Below are positions 23,523 through 31,500 of a stretch of 64,000 bases of DNA, piece after piece. Origin of the DNA: Pseudoneobacillus rhizosphaerae (lineage in GTDB: Bacteria; Bacillota; Bacilli; Bacillales; Cytobacillaceae); assembly GCF_917563885.1 (NCBI RefSeq), contig NZ_CAKJTG010000003.1, positions 40,293 to 104,292 of the forward strand, in the 5' to 3' direction. The notes beneath the pieces were generated by a model, which did not search any database, was not told the DNA's origin, and was given only the letters and a program-made list of their open reading frames with translations. The stretch's first letter is position 1; each line of letters opens with the position of its first letter. A program made the position numbers and the translations under genes.

Positions 23523-24822
23523 AATGTGGTAAAAATGCTAGTTGATAGAAGAATAATACAGCAAACAAGTATAGAAGTGGATGAACTTGTCGCCATTGTC
23601 CTTTAACAACTTTTAATAATGGATAAGAGATAAATCCTAGAGCAATGCCTGTTGCAATGCTGGATGTAAGCGGCATACTTAAAATAATTAAAAATGCAGG
23701 GAAAGCTTCATCTAGCTGATCCCATTTGATGTGTGAAATACTTCCCATCATTAAACTCCCGACAATAATTAATGCAGGTGCTGTGATGGCGGCAGTTCCT
23801 GAAACCGCACTTACTAATGGTCCAAAGAAAGCTGCAACAATAAAAAGAATGGCAACAGTTACAGAAGTAAGTCCTGTTCTTCCACCGGCAGCAACCCCGC
23901 TAGACGATTCAATGTAAGCAGAAGTTGGGCTTGTCCCAAACATAGCTCCAATAGTTGTCGCTATCGAATCAGATAAAAGAGCTTCACGAGCACGTGGCAT
24001 CGTATTCCCCTTCATTAATCCCGCTTGTTGGGCAACACCAATCATTGTTCCTGTTGTGTCAAAGATGGTAACTAATAAGAAAGAGAAAACGACTGCATAT
24101 AAACTATGTTGAATCACTTCAGAAAATGCCTCAATAGGATTTAAAACAATTAGACCATCTGGAAGTGTAGGTATTGAAACAAATCCTTGATCAAAGGATA
24201 GTTGACCTGTAAAAAAGGCAATGAAACCTGTAATAATCATTCCAAAAAACAAAGCCCCATTAACGCGCAGAACCATTAAAACTAATGTAACAGCCAGTCC
24301 AATTAATGCTAAAATCGCACCAGGCTCATGTAAGTTTCCAAGCGCTACGAGATTCGTAGGATGAGCCTGAATAATTCCAGTCAGACGTAAGCCAATAAAT
24401 GCAATAAAAAGTCCAATTCCTGCAGTGATCCCATGTTTCAAATTTTCGGGAATCGCCTCAATTAAATTTTTTCTAAAAGGAGTAAGCGATAGGATGATGA
24501 AAATTAATCCTGCGATAAATACTGCTGCAAAAGCGGTTGTGTAAGAAATATTCCCATGAGTTCCTACTACTGAATAAGCAAAGTAGGCGTTTAACCCCAT
24601 ACCAGGAGCAATGGCAATAGGATAATTAGCAAATAACCCCATCCATAAAGTCCCTGCCACCGTTGCAATAATCGTTGCGGTAAATACTTGATTAAAAGGT
24701 ACTCCAGCATCAGCTAAAATTATCGGGTTAACAATGACAATATACACCATAGTTAAAAAGGTAGTAATACCTGCTAAAATTTCTGTTTTGGTATTTGTTT
24801 GATTTTCTTGAAGCTTAAACAC
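23521..24822 (-). CDS. NCS2 family purine permease (PbuG/AzgA type)
   Basis: A 433-residue inner-membrane transporter with about 12 to 14 helices. Family blocks are clear: EILAGITTFLTMVYIVIVNP at the N-terminus, APGMGLNAYFAYSVV, FDTTGTMIGVA and TSPTSAYIESSSGVAAGGRTG. These are the AzgA-like branch that takes up hypoxanthine, guanine or adenine by proton symport. The start is a GTG at 24822 with GGAGGTG eight bases upstream; longer frames read into the promoter. A promoter overlapped by PurBox-like inverted sites lies upstream, which suits a purine-repressed transporter. Confidence 0.88.
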   Translation of the reverse strand: MFKLQENQTNTKTEILAGITTFLTMVYIVIVNPIILADAGVPFNQVFTATIIATVAGTLWMGLFANYPIAIAPGMGLNAYFAYSVVGTHGNISYTTAFAAVFIAGLIFIILSLTPFRKNLIEAIPENLKHGITAGIGLFIAFIGLRLTGIIQAHPTNLVALGNLHEPGAILALIGLAVTLVLMVLRVNGALFFGMIITGFIAFFTGQLSFDQGFVSIPTLPDGLIVLNPIEAFSEVIQHSLYAVVFSFLLVTIFDTTGTMIGVAQQAGLMKGNTMPRAREALLSDSIATTIGAMFGTSPTSAYIESSSGVAAGGRTGLTSVTVAILFIVAAFFGPLVSAVSGTAAITAPALIIVGSLMMGSISHIKWDQLDEAFPAFLIILSMPLTSSIATGIALGFISYPLLKVVKGQWRQVHPLLYLFAVLFFYQLAFLPH

Positions 24823-24836
24823 TAAAACACCTCCGT

Positions 24837-24894
24837 AAACACGAACAATTTTTAACACAACTAATATAATATTCGTTATTAGGGTTTTAGGCAA
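24837..24894 (-). promoter_or_regulatory. Promoter with PurBox-like inverted sites for the purine permease
   Basis: On the - strand TTGCCT (24889-24894) and TATTAT (24866-24871) are 17 bases apart. AATAACGAATATT (24868-24880) and ATTGTTCGTGTTT (24837-24849) resemble two inverted PurBoxes (consensus AWWWCCGAACWWT), 18 bases apart where 16-17 is usual. They overlap the -10 and the start of the transcript, so PurR could repress here. Each box has two mismatches. Confidence 0.4.
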
Positions 24895-25135
24895 TAGGGT
24901 ATGTGGAATTTGAGCTATTAAGCTGAAATGAGTAAAGACACTATTTTTAGTTAGATTTTGGTTTTCCTTGACTGTTACTCCACTTGTTTCGTTAGAAAAT
25001 GTTTTTGGTTGATTTATTCTAAGATGAAATAATATCGCTATTTTAATTAGTTAAGTTATATTCTGAATATTGTATAATTTAGTAAAGAGTATCATGTGTC
25101 AACTTAAAACCAATGAAGGAAGAGGCGAGGAGAAC

Positions 25136-26302
25136 ATGCAAAGTTATAGCTATTTTTGTAATACTAGAATCGAAATGGGGATTGGAAAGGCTGAACAGAT
25201 TTCCAACTTATTGAATTCCCTTGAAATTGGCAAATCTATTCTAATAGTCAGCGACAAAGGGGTAGTAAATGCAGGAATTGTCCATCCAATCCAAACGGCC
25301 CTTGAGGAGTCAGGTTATCGTGTCGAACTGTTCGATTCAGTTTCGCAAAATCCAAGAGACACGGAATGTTTAGCTGGTGCAAAAATATTTAAAGAAAAAG
25401 GGATGGAAGCCGTAGTGGCCATTGGGGGCGGAAGTGCGATGGATACGGGCAAAGCCATTGCTCTATTTGGGCCAAATGGAGGAACTCCGATTGAGTATGT
25501 AGAAGGAAAACGTCCGTACACTAACATTGCACCTATAATTTGCATTCCTTCAACTGCTGGGACAGGGTCAGAAGTGACGCGCTCTTCAGTCATTACAGAG
25601 TCAGCAACTCATCGGAAGTTAACCCTAAAAGATGCATCATTACGACCGACGCTTGCCGTTCTTGATCCAAAATTAACTTTCACAGTGCCACAAGCGGTTA
25701 CAGCTGCTACAGGTGTAGATGCGTTGGTTCATGCAATTGAAGGCTATACATGCAAAGTGACCAATCCAATCTCACAAGCGCTAGGTGCACGAGCGATGAG
25801 AAAGATAGTAGAATCATTACCAATCGCATTTAAAGACGGAGAAAATGAAAAGGCTCGCTATGCGATGCTAGAAGGAAGTTTACTGGCAGGTTTGTGTTTT
25901 GGTTCCAGCGATGTAGCTGCTGTCCACTGCTTAGCCGAGGCACTAGGTGGACTCTATGATACACCACATGGAGTAGCCAATGCGGTATTTTTACCGTACG
26001 TCTTAAAATTCAACGCTGAAGCGGAAGAGCATATCCACGCGGAAATAGCTCGACACATGCTCTTCGCAACAGTATCCGATTCTGATGAATCTGCCGTTAA
26101 CAAATTACTTACTGGAATTCGAGAATGGACGAACCAACTTGAAATTCCGAAATTAAAAGACTTACCTGGAATACGGATGGAAGACTTCGAAACAATCGTA
26201 GAGTTAGCTGTAAAAAATAATTCAACTCCTAGTAATGTAAGAAAGATAGGATATGAGGATTATATGTCTATTCTTAAAGAAGCATATGATGATGCCTACT
26301 AA
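25136..26302 (+). CDS. Iron-containing alcohol dehydrogenase
   Basis: A 388-residue group III (iron-activated) dehydrogenase that oxidises alcohols or reduces aldehydes with NAD(P). Visible marks are the nucleotide-binding AIGGGSAMDTGKAIA, PSTAGTGSEVTRSSVI, and metal ligands in GVDALVHAIEGY (D, H), DVAAVHCLAEALGG (H) and DTPHGVANAVFLP (H). Length is normal. The ATG at 25136 follows GCGAGGAGAAC; an upstream frame to 25070 has no ribosome binding site. It is a single gene divergent from the purine permease; the intergenic region contains that permease's promoter. Substrate unknown. Confidence 0.9.
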   Translation: MQSYSYFCNTRIEMGIGKAEQISNLLNSLEIGKSILIVSDKGVVNAGIVHPIQTALEESGYRVELFDSVSQNPRDTECLAGAKIFKEKGMEAVVAIGGGSAMDTGKAIALFGPNGGTPIEYVEGKRPYTNIAPIICIPSTAGTGSEVTRSSVITESATHRKLTLKDASLRPTLAVLDPKLTFTVPQAVTAATGVDALVHAIEGYTCKVTNPISQALGARAMRKIVESLPIAFKDGENEKARYAMLEGSLLAGLCFGSSDVAAVHCLAEALGGLYDTPHGVANAVFLPYVLKFNAEAEEHIHAEIARHMLFATVSDSDESAVNKLLTGIREWTNQLEIPKLKDLPGIRMEDFETIVELAVKNNSTPSNVRKIGYEDYMSILKEAYDDAY

Positions 26303-26384
26303 TCTTTGATCTAAAGCTTTGAATATCAGTTTCCGGTACTGGCAAAAGACAAAATGGGAGTTCAGTCCATCAGCTAAGGACATT

Positions 26385-26414
26385 CAAAGCAAGTGCCAGG
26401 CACCACTCGTGGAG
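26385..26414. repeat. Dispersed palindrome (type A), left half only
   Basis: AAAGCAAGTGCCAGGCACCACTCGTGGA is present but the right arm is missing. Confidence 0.65.
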
Positions 26415-26537
26415 TGAGAGGGCTATTTTTCTTGGAATAATAGTTGAACGGAGAAAGGTCTTGTGGAGAAAATCCGTAAAGTGTGTAAAGTATTTGGTTT
26501 TAAAATGAGATTCTATCTAATAATGAGTTGAAGATAT

Positions 26538-26571
26538 AAGGGACGTGGGTGACATTGTCCCCTTTGTCCGT
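26538..26571. repeat. GGGAC/GTCCC dispersed palindrome
   Basis: AAGGGACGTGGGTGACATTGTCCCCTTTGTCC; same family as copies near 15.2, 27.25 and 42.6 kb. Confidence 0.5.
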
Positions 26572-26580
26572 GTTTCAAGG

Positions 26581-26645
26581 TAATGGTCACCGTTGCTTGG
26601 TCGGCATGGTGGCTATTTCTTTTTAATACTTGCGACGACAATATC
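26581..26645 (-). pseudogene. 3-prime remnant of a second type I toxin gene
   Basis: Leftward frame DIVVASIKKK followed by TAG at 26613-26615 matches the end of the intact toxin (AIVVAITKKK, stop). It is followed by the same TAGTCACC/GGTGGCTATTT-type hairpin (TGGTCACCG...GGTGGCTATTTC). Homology stops where the antitoxin promoter begins, so this is the edge of a tandem duplication. Confidence 0.55.
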
Positions 26646-26674
26646 TTGAGTAATTGGAATAAATTTTCTATAAT
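26646..26674 (+). promoter_or_regulatory. Promoter of the antitoxin RNA
   Basis: TTGAGT (26646-26651) and TATAAT (26669-26674) are separated by exactly 17 bases, a near-consensus sigma-A promoter. It predicts a start near 26681. Confidence 0.75.
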
Positions 26675-26680
26675 AAGGAT

Positions 26681-26812
26681 ATAAAGAAAAATATCAGGTG
26701 CTCGACACACCTGATCATTACAACACACATGCCGCAGGATGAAGCGGCTAACCGTTAAAATTAGGTAGAAATAGTCACCGTTGCTTGGCCGGCAGGGTGG
26801 CTATTTCTTTTT
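26681..26812 (+). ncRNA. Antisense RNA antitoxin (type I), convergent with the toxin gene
   Basis: A predicted RNA of about 130 nt. It begins with a hairpin (ATCAGGTG...CACCTGAT) and ends at AAATAGTCACC (26769-26779) paired with GGGTGGCTATTT (26795-26805) plus a T-run. It runs into the 3-prime end of the toxin gene (stop at 26801). The leftward toxin mRNA can use the first hairpin, read backwards (CACCTGATATTTTTC), as its own terminator, so the two RNAs would be complementary over roughly 120 nt, as in txpA/RatA and bsrG/SR4. Degenerate copies occur at 34.49 and 51.47 kb. Confidence 0.65.
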
Positions 26813-26908
26813 TGTTATAGCGACGACAATAGCAACAATAGCTGATATAAATACTGCTTCAAATGTAAGAGCTGCAAATACAATTGAGAGTACTTCGTAT
26901 GTCGTCAT
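26801..26908 (-). CDS. Holin-like type I toxin peptide (TxpA/BsrG-like)
   Basis: A 35-residue peptide beginning MTTYEVLSIVFAALTFEAVF and ending AIVVAITKKK. It has one transmembrane helix, a charged start and a lysine tail: the pattern of the putative holin-like toxin family whose members open with M-(S/T)-T-Y-E. These insert in the membrane and depolarise or damage the envelope. The ribosome binding site (AAAGGGGG) lies in an 11-bp stem (CTGACACTCCC with GGGGGTGTCAG) directly before the ATG, the translation block seen in this family. An extended -10 (TGATATAAT, 26973-26981) lies upstream. A convergent antisense RNA overlaps its end. It is too short for routine gene calling. Confidence 0.8.
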   Translation of the reverse strand: MTTYEVLSIVFAALTFEAVFISAIVAIVVAITKKK

Positions 26909-26910
26909 AA

Positions 26911-26939
26911 CTGACACCCCCTTTCATAGGGAGTGTCAG
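26911..26939 (-). promoter_or_regulatory. Stem sequestering the toxin ribosome binding site
   Basis: CTGACACTCCC and GGGGGTGTCAG pair with one G-U wobble around TATGAAA, burying the GGGGG Shine-Dalgarno just before the toxin ATG. Confidence 0.6.
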
Positions 26940-26972
26940 CCGCCACCCTGGATATGTAGTTGTAATACTATC

Positions 26973-26981
26973 ATTATATCA
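26973..26981 (-). promoter_or_regulatory. Extended -10 promoter of the toxin gene
   Basis: TGATATAAT on the - strand, a perfect extended -10, about 65 bases before the toxin ATG. No convincing -35. Confidence 0.5.
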
Positions 26982-27106
26982 TTTTAAGGAATAATTTTCT
27001 ATAAAATTAGGAACGTGCGTTCGCTTTTTGGTGTTGGCTAATCTTTTCTACAAACTTTCTAAAGTAATTCAACTAGTGAAACACATGTACATTCAAACAA
27101 GCTAAG

Positions 27107-27141
27107 AACCTTCCCAACAACCACAAGTGGGAAGGTTTTAT
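27107..27141 (+). terminator. Orphan terminator hairpin
   Basis: AACCTTCCC pairs with GGGAAGGTT, followed by TTATT. No rightward gene precedes it; the 390-base gap between the toxin and the next gene shows nothing else except a GGGGAC/GTCCC repeat at 27253-27282. Confidence 0.6.
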
Positions 27142-27252
27142 TGCGTGGTCCCTTGAATTATCCAAGTTGACACGGGTTATTCTTAATTAAGAATCAGTTC
27201 TTACACACTATCAAAGCACTATGATATATTGATCTTTCATTGGGTGGAAGCG

Positions 27253-27282
27253 TGGGGACGTACCTGTCCTTTTGTCCCTAGT
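27253..27282. repeat. GGGGAC/GTCCC dispersed palindrome
   Basis: GGGGACGTACCTGTCCTTTTGTCCC; same family as the 15.2, 26.5 and 42.6 kb copies. Confidence 0.5.
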
Positions 27283-27295
27283 ATCAATAGCTAAC

Positions 27296-28054
27296 TTATT
27301 TCCCTGTCACGACCTTTACATAATAGGTGTACCAGTCTAATGCTTCTCCGCCAACAGTATTTAAAGTAATGGACGCTTCTTTTTGTAATTCAAAACTCTC
27401 GTCAGAAAAGCTTTCTTGAGAAGTTGCAGCATATTTTTTTATCAAATCTATGCATTGTTTAAACTGATTTAGAGAGTGTCTAGTCTCGGAAATCATTCCC
27501 TCAACGATAGCGATATCTTTTTTAATATTGATGCCTTGAGACTTCGCAGATGCTTTCATTTTTCCAAAGTCTTTTGAAATGGATTCTAGTTTCTCGACTA
27601 GCGAGCTTTGCAATGCTTCTGCGGTAAGGAGACTAGTTGGTTCCTCGCCAATACTAATAGCATAGGCCGAATAATGTAGTGAATCTGCTAAATGGATATG
27701 ATAATCCGTTAAGTCTTCTAAATTTTTGTATGTATCCATCAATTGAACCTGGATTTTAAGATTATTGACTGTTTTTTTCGTTATACCATCTTCCTTTACC
27801 ACGGGTGTAATCGCGTAGGTATTTCCTGTTTTTTTGACAGTTGCACCGGATAACTTCGTAAGTTCATCCATCTGAACATACACTTTTGAACCATATGCTA
27901 ACGTTTCAGTCGTCTGTGTTTTTCCATTCAGTTTAACGACATGTGATCCAAAAACAGCCGTAATCTTTTTGCTAACCGATTTGGCATATCCAGTATTTGA
28001 AACGACTAAAAAAACAATCAGGACTAAAATAAATACACTGCTTTTCTTTTTCAT
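27296..28054 (-). CDS. Secreted protein with copper-amine-oxidase-N-like domain
   Basis: A 252-residue exported protein. A clear signal peptide (MKKKSSVFILVLIVFLVVS, cleavage after GYA) precedes a beta-rich segment at about 32-85 (AVFGSHVVKLNGKTQTTET...VYVQMDELTKLSGA...YAI). This resembles the copper amine oxidase N-terminal/stalk domain used by Bacillus as a wall-associated module. Residues about 95-250 are helical with no catalytic motif seen. GAGAGGAATGGG precedes the ATG. It is a single gene. Role unknown; a cell-surface structural or binding function is likely. Confidence 0.65.
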   Translation of the reverse strand: MKKKSSVFILVLIVFLVVSNTGYAKSVSKKITAVFGSHVVKLNGKTQTTETLAYGSKVYVQMDELTKLSGATVKKTGNTYAITPVVKEDGITKKTVNNLKIQVQLMDTYKNLEDLTDYHIHLADSLHYSAYAISIGEEPTSLLTAEALQSSLVEKLESISKDFGKMKASAKSQGINIKKDIAIVEGMISETRHSLNQFKQCIDLIKKYAATSQESFSDESFELQKEASITLNTVGGEALDWYTYYVKVVTGK

Positions 28055-28128
28055 AAACCCATTCCTCTCTCTCTCTCGTTACATTATTTCTACTAAACTA
28101 TTAGGAGAGCACCGCCTCCAGTCCTTCA

Positions 28129-28234
28129 TTAATACGTATAGCGTGCGACTTGTTCGTCATTGATAATAAGTCCTTCTATTTCTTGGAATCCTGCCTTTTT
28201 GTAGAGGTAACTTGTATGTTCGTTCGTTGGTTTA
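28129..28234 (-). pseudogene. 3-prime remnant of a GNAT acetyltransferase gene
   Basis: Leftward translation gives PTNEHTSYLYKKAGFQEIEG, then LIINDEQVARYTY and TAA. It aligns closely with the C-terminus of the intact GNAT protein at 45747-46193 (PTNEHASYVYRKMGFQEIEG, then LIIGDEQVARFMFV). No upstream coding sequence remains. The rest of the 485-base gap before the large helicase gene is AT-rich, with a possible TATAAT at about 28510. Confidence 0.7.
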
Positions 28235-28540
28235 TCATTCCTCTTAGTTGAGTTAGTATTCTATTAGATACTAGTTGGAAAAGGTTCCCATTCTCATATT
28301 ATTAACTCTTATATGTCAAACTGTCTATTATTTATTTTTTTTAAAAAGAACATTACCTTAATGTCTCTTTCTCCCATCAACTCAATACCATATTTCGCTT
28401 CATTGCCACATATACATTACATTAGGTCTTTTGTAATAAATTCTTCCTACTATCTTACAAATTTCGCCAAATATTAACAATCTTTGTTTTATGGACGGCC
28501 ATAATTAACTATAATTAAAACTAAAAAGGGGTGTAACTGA

Positions 28541-31500
28541 ATGGATGCCGTGATGAGCTGTGAATACGAGTATGATCAAAAGGTAAGCTTTGCGCTGCAA
28601 CAGAATCATGTACCTGTTATTAAATATCTATCCTTAAAAAATACTAGCAGCGAACCTCTCCAACAAATCCATATACATATTTCATCCAATCCGAACTTTT
28701 CCGAACGGTTTACAGTGAGCCTAGAGGAATTAGGGGCTGGAGAGGTCATACAACTTAAACCCAATCTTATCTTAAACTCGGAGTATTTAAGCAATCTGGA
28801 AGAGAGTGTTTCTGGACATCTTCATATTCAGATTACATCAAAAGAACGTACGATTTACGAGGATTTTTTACCAATCGATGTTTTGTCTTTCGATTCTTGG
28901 CCAGGTGCTTCGATTGTTCCTGAAATCATCTCTAGTTTCATCACACCGAATAGACCCTTTGTTATGGAGATTTTGAAACAAGCTTCGACGATTATGGAAA
29001 AGAACACAGGTACTAATGCTTTGGATGGTTATCAGAGTGGTGATCCTAATCGTGTACTTGCTCAACTTTCTGCTATTTATTCTGCCATTCAATCACACCA
29101 CATTGTGTATGCCAATCCTCCTGCTAGTTTTGAACAGGAAGGACAGAAGATACGTTTTCCTGACATGATTAAAGATCATAAGCTAGCCACCTGCTTAGAT
29201 TTAACTCTCCTTTATGCTGCTTGTGCGGAAGCCATTGGAATTTATCCGATTATCGTTTTTCTTAAAGGTCATTCCTTCCCTGCTTTCTGGCTAAAAGAGC
29301 AAACCTCAGCGGAGAGTTTTCAAGACGATAAGAGCATTTTAACGAAACATATGGCAAATGGGATACATGAAATTGTAGCGGTGGAGTCTACTCTATTAAC
29401 AAACCCTCATACTAGTTTTACGACGGCGGTTCAACAGGCGAGAAGTAGTCTAGAGAAACCAGGTTATTTTCTCTTTTTTATCGATGTCTACAGAAGCCGA
29501 ATTGGTCAAATCAAACCGATTTCATTACGAAGAGTAACAGGCGATAGAGTTCAAGTTTCTTTAGAAGCTGACGAGCCTGTTAAGGTTGACCCTCATTTTT
29601 CGTTTGAAAAGGTCGAAGTCATTCCGGAATCGGCTTCAAAACCTGTAGAACTGAGTAGGCAGACGGAAAAGGTGACGTATTGGCAAAATAAACTGATTGA
29701 TATGAGCCTTCGCAACAATTTACTCAATTATCGGTTACATACACAAGGTATCCCGCTCATTACCTCTGATTTAGCAAAAACAGAGGATCTTCTAGCCATG
29801 GGGAATAAAGTGTTTATCCAGCCATTGCCAAAAGAGCTGAGAAACCAAGTTCGGGATTTTAAAGACCATAAAGTTTTAATGTATTCACAAATCCTTAAGG
29901 AAGATATGCAAAACAATCGTTTGCGTTCAACATTGTCCGAAGCAAATTTAGAAAAAGAGCTTGTTAAACTATACCGCAAAGCTAAAAATACACTGGAAGA
30001 AACGGGAGCTAATTCTTTATTTGTTGCGCTTGGCTTTTTGAAGTGGGTTGACCCAAAATCGTATTCTACTGAGCGGTTTGCACCCATATTATTAATGCCT
30101 GTTGATTTAATCCGCATGTCTGCAAATAAAGGCTACTACATTCGTGGACGTGACGAGGAAATTCAAATCAATATCTCACTTATCGAGTATCTTAGACAAA
30201 AGTTTGAAATAGATGCCTCCATGCTTTTTGATATCCCAAAGGATGACCATGGAGTAGATGTCAAGAAAGTGTTAACAACGATGAGAAGGCTTATTATGCC
30301 TATGAAACAATGGGATGTCGAGGAAGATGCCAGTATAGGTGTATTCTCTTTCTCGAAATTTGTGATGTGGAACGACCTTGTTCATCATACAGATGAGTTA
30401 AAAAAGAATAAGGTTGTTAGTGGGCTAATCGATGGGAATTATGTAGCTGAAGTTAGCCAATCCATGACGGAACCCTTAACAACGGAGAAGGATGAAGAAG
30501 AAACGATTTATATGCCTTTAAGTTCTGACAGTACCCAGACGGAAGCTGTTCTGGCAACTGGTGAAGGAAATAGTTTTGTTTTGCACGGGCCACCTGGATC
30601 GGGAAAATCACAAACCATTACGAATATGATTGCTCATGCCCTTGCATTAGGTAAATCTGTTCTTTTTGTGGCGGAGAAAATGGCTGCCTTAAGTGTCGTA
30701 CAATCGAGACTAGCCAATATTGGTCTAGGACATTTCTGCCTTGAAGTGTACTCCAATAAAGGGCAGAAAAAAGATATTCTTGCCCAGCTGGAAACTTCAT
30801 TTGAAAATCAATATGCAACGAAAGGAACCAATTGGAGTGCAAAAGCTGAAGAGATTAAGAAGCTAAAGAAGGAATTAAATAGCTACGTACATGAACTACA
30901 CCAGACGACTTCGTTAGGTCAAAGTATCTTTCAAATGATTGATATCTATTCGAACTTAGAAAAACCGCAAACGGAAATGAACTTTGACAGAAACAAAGTA
31001 AAAGAAATGGATCAAATGTCCTTTGAAAAATCCAAGCAACTCATTGAAAATATGACACTTGCGGGGGAAGTGTGCGGCAGGGTAAGGGATAACCCGTGGA
31101 TATCGGTTAAACAGTCGGATTATTCGTTAAGACTTCAAGATGAAGTAAAAGGACAGTTAACATCCATATCCGTTAGCACAACCCAGTTGCTAGAATTGGA
31201 ACCTCATTTAGAGAAAATAGGATTAGTCGATCGTGATAGAAAGCATCAGTGGTACAAATTTATGAATGAACTCCTCCCATCTTTACAGTCTTTACCTGAA
31301 CTGAATTTTACCTTACTTGGAGTGGAGTCATTTGAAAAAGTGAAGGTGAAAGTGGAAGACGTTATTCATAGAGGACGCAGTCGCGACATAGATTCTCATA
31401 AGCTTTTTCAAAAGTTCGATAAAATGATTGTAAAACTAGACACCACTGCTTTACTTCAGGATTTAAGACTTGCGGAGAACAGCTGGTTTTTAAAAAAGGT

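Noticed and set aside
26513..26728. 71-codon leftward ORF
   Set aside because: It runs antisense through the antitoxin promoter and RNA with no ribosome binding site; the toxin tail remnant lies in another frame.
26781..26987. 68-codon rightward ORF
   Set aside because: It is antisense to the holin-like toxin, which has a better start, ribosome binding site and family pattern.
30601..30842. Short leftward ORFs inside the giant helicase
   Set aside because: All are antisense shadows within an uninterrupted 1,938-codon gene.
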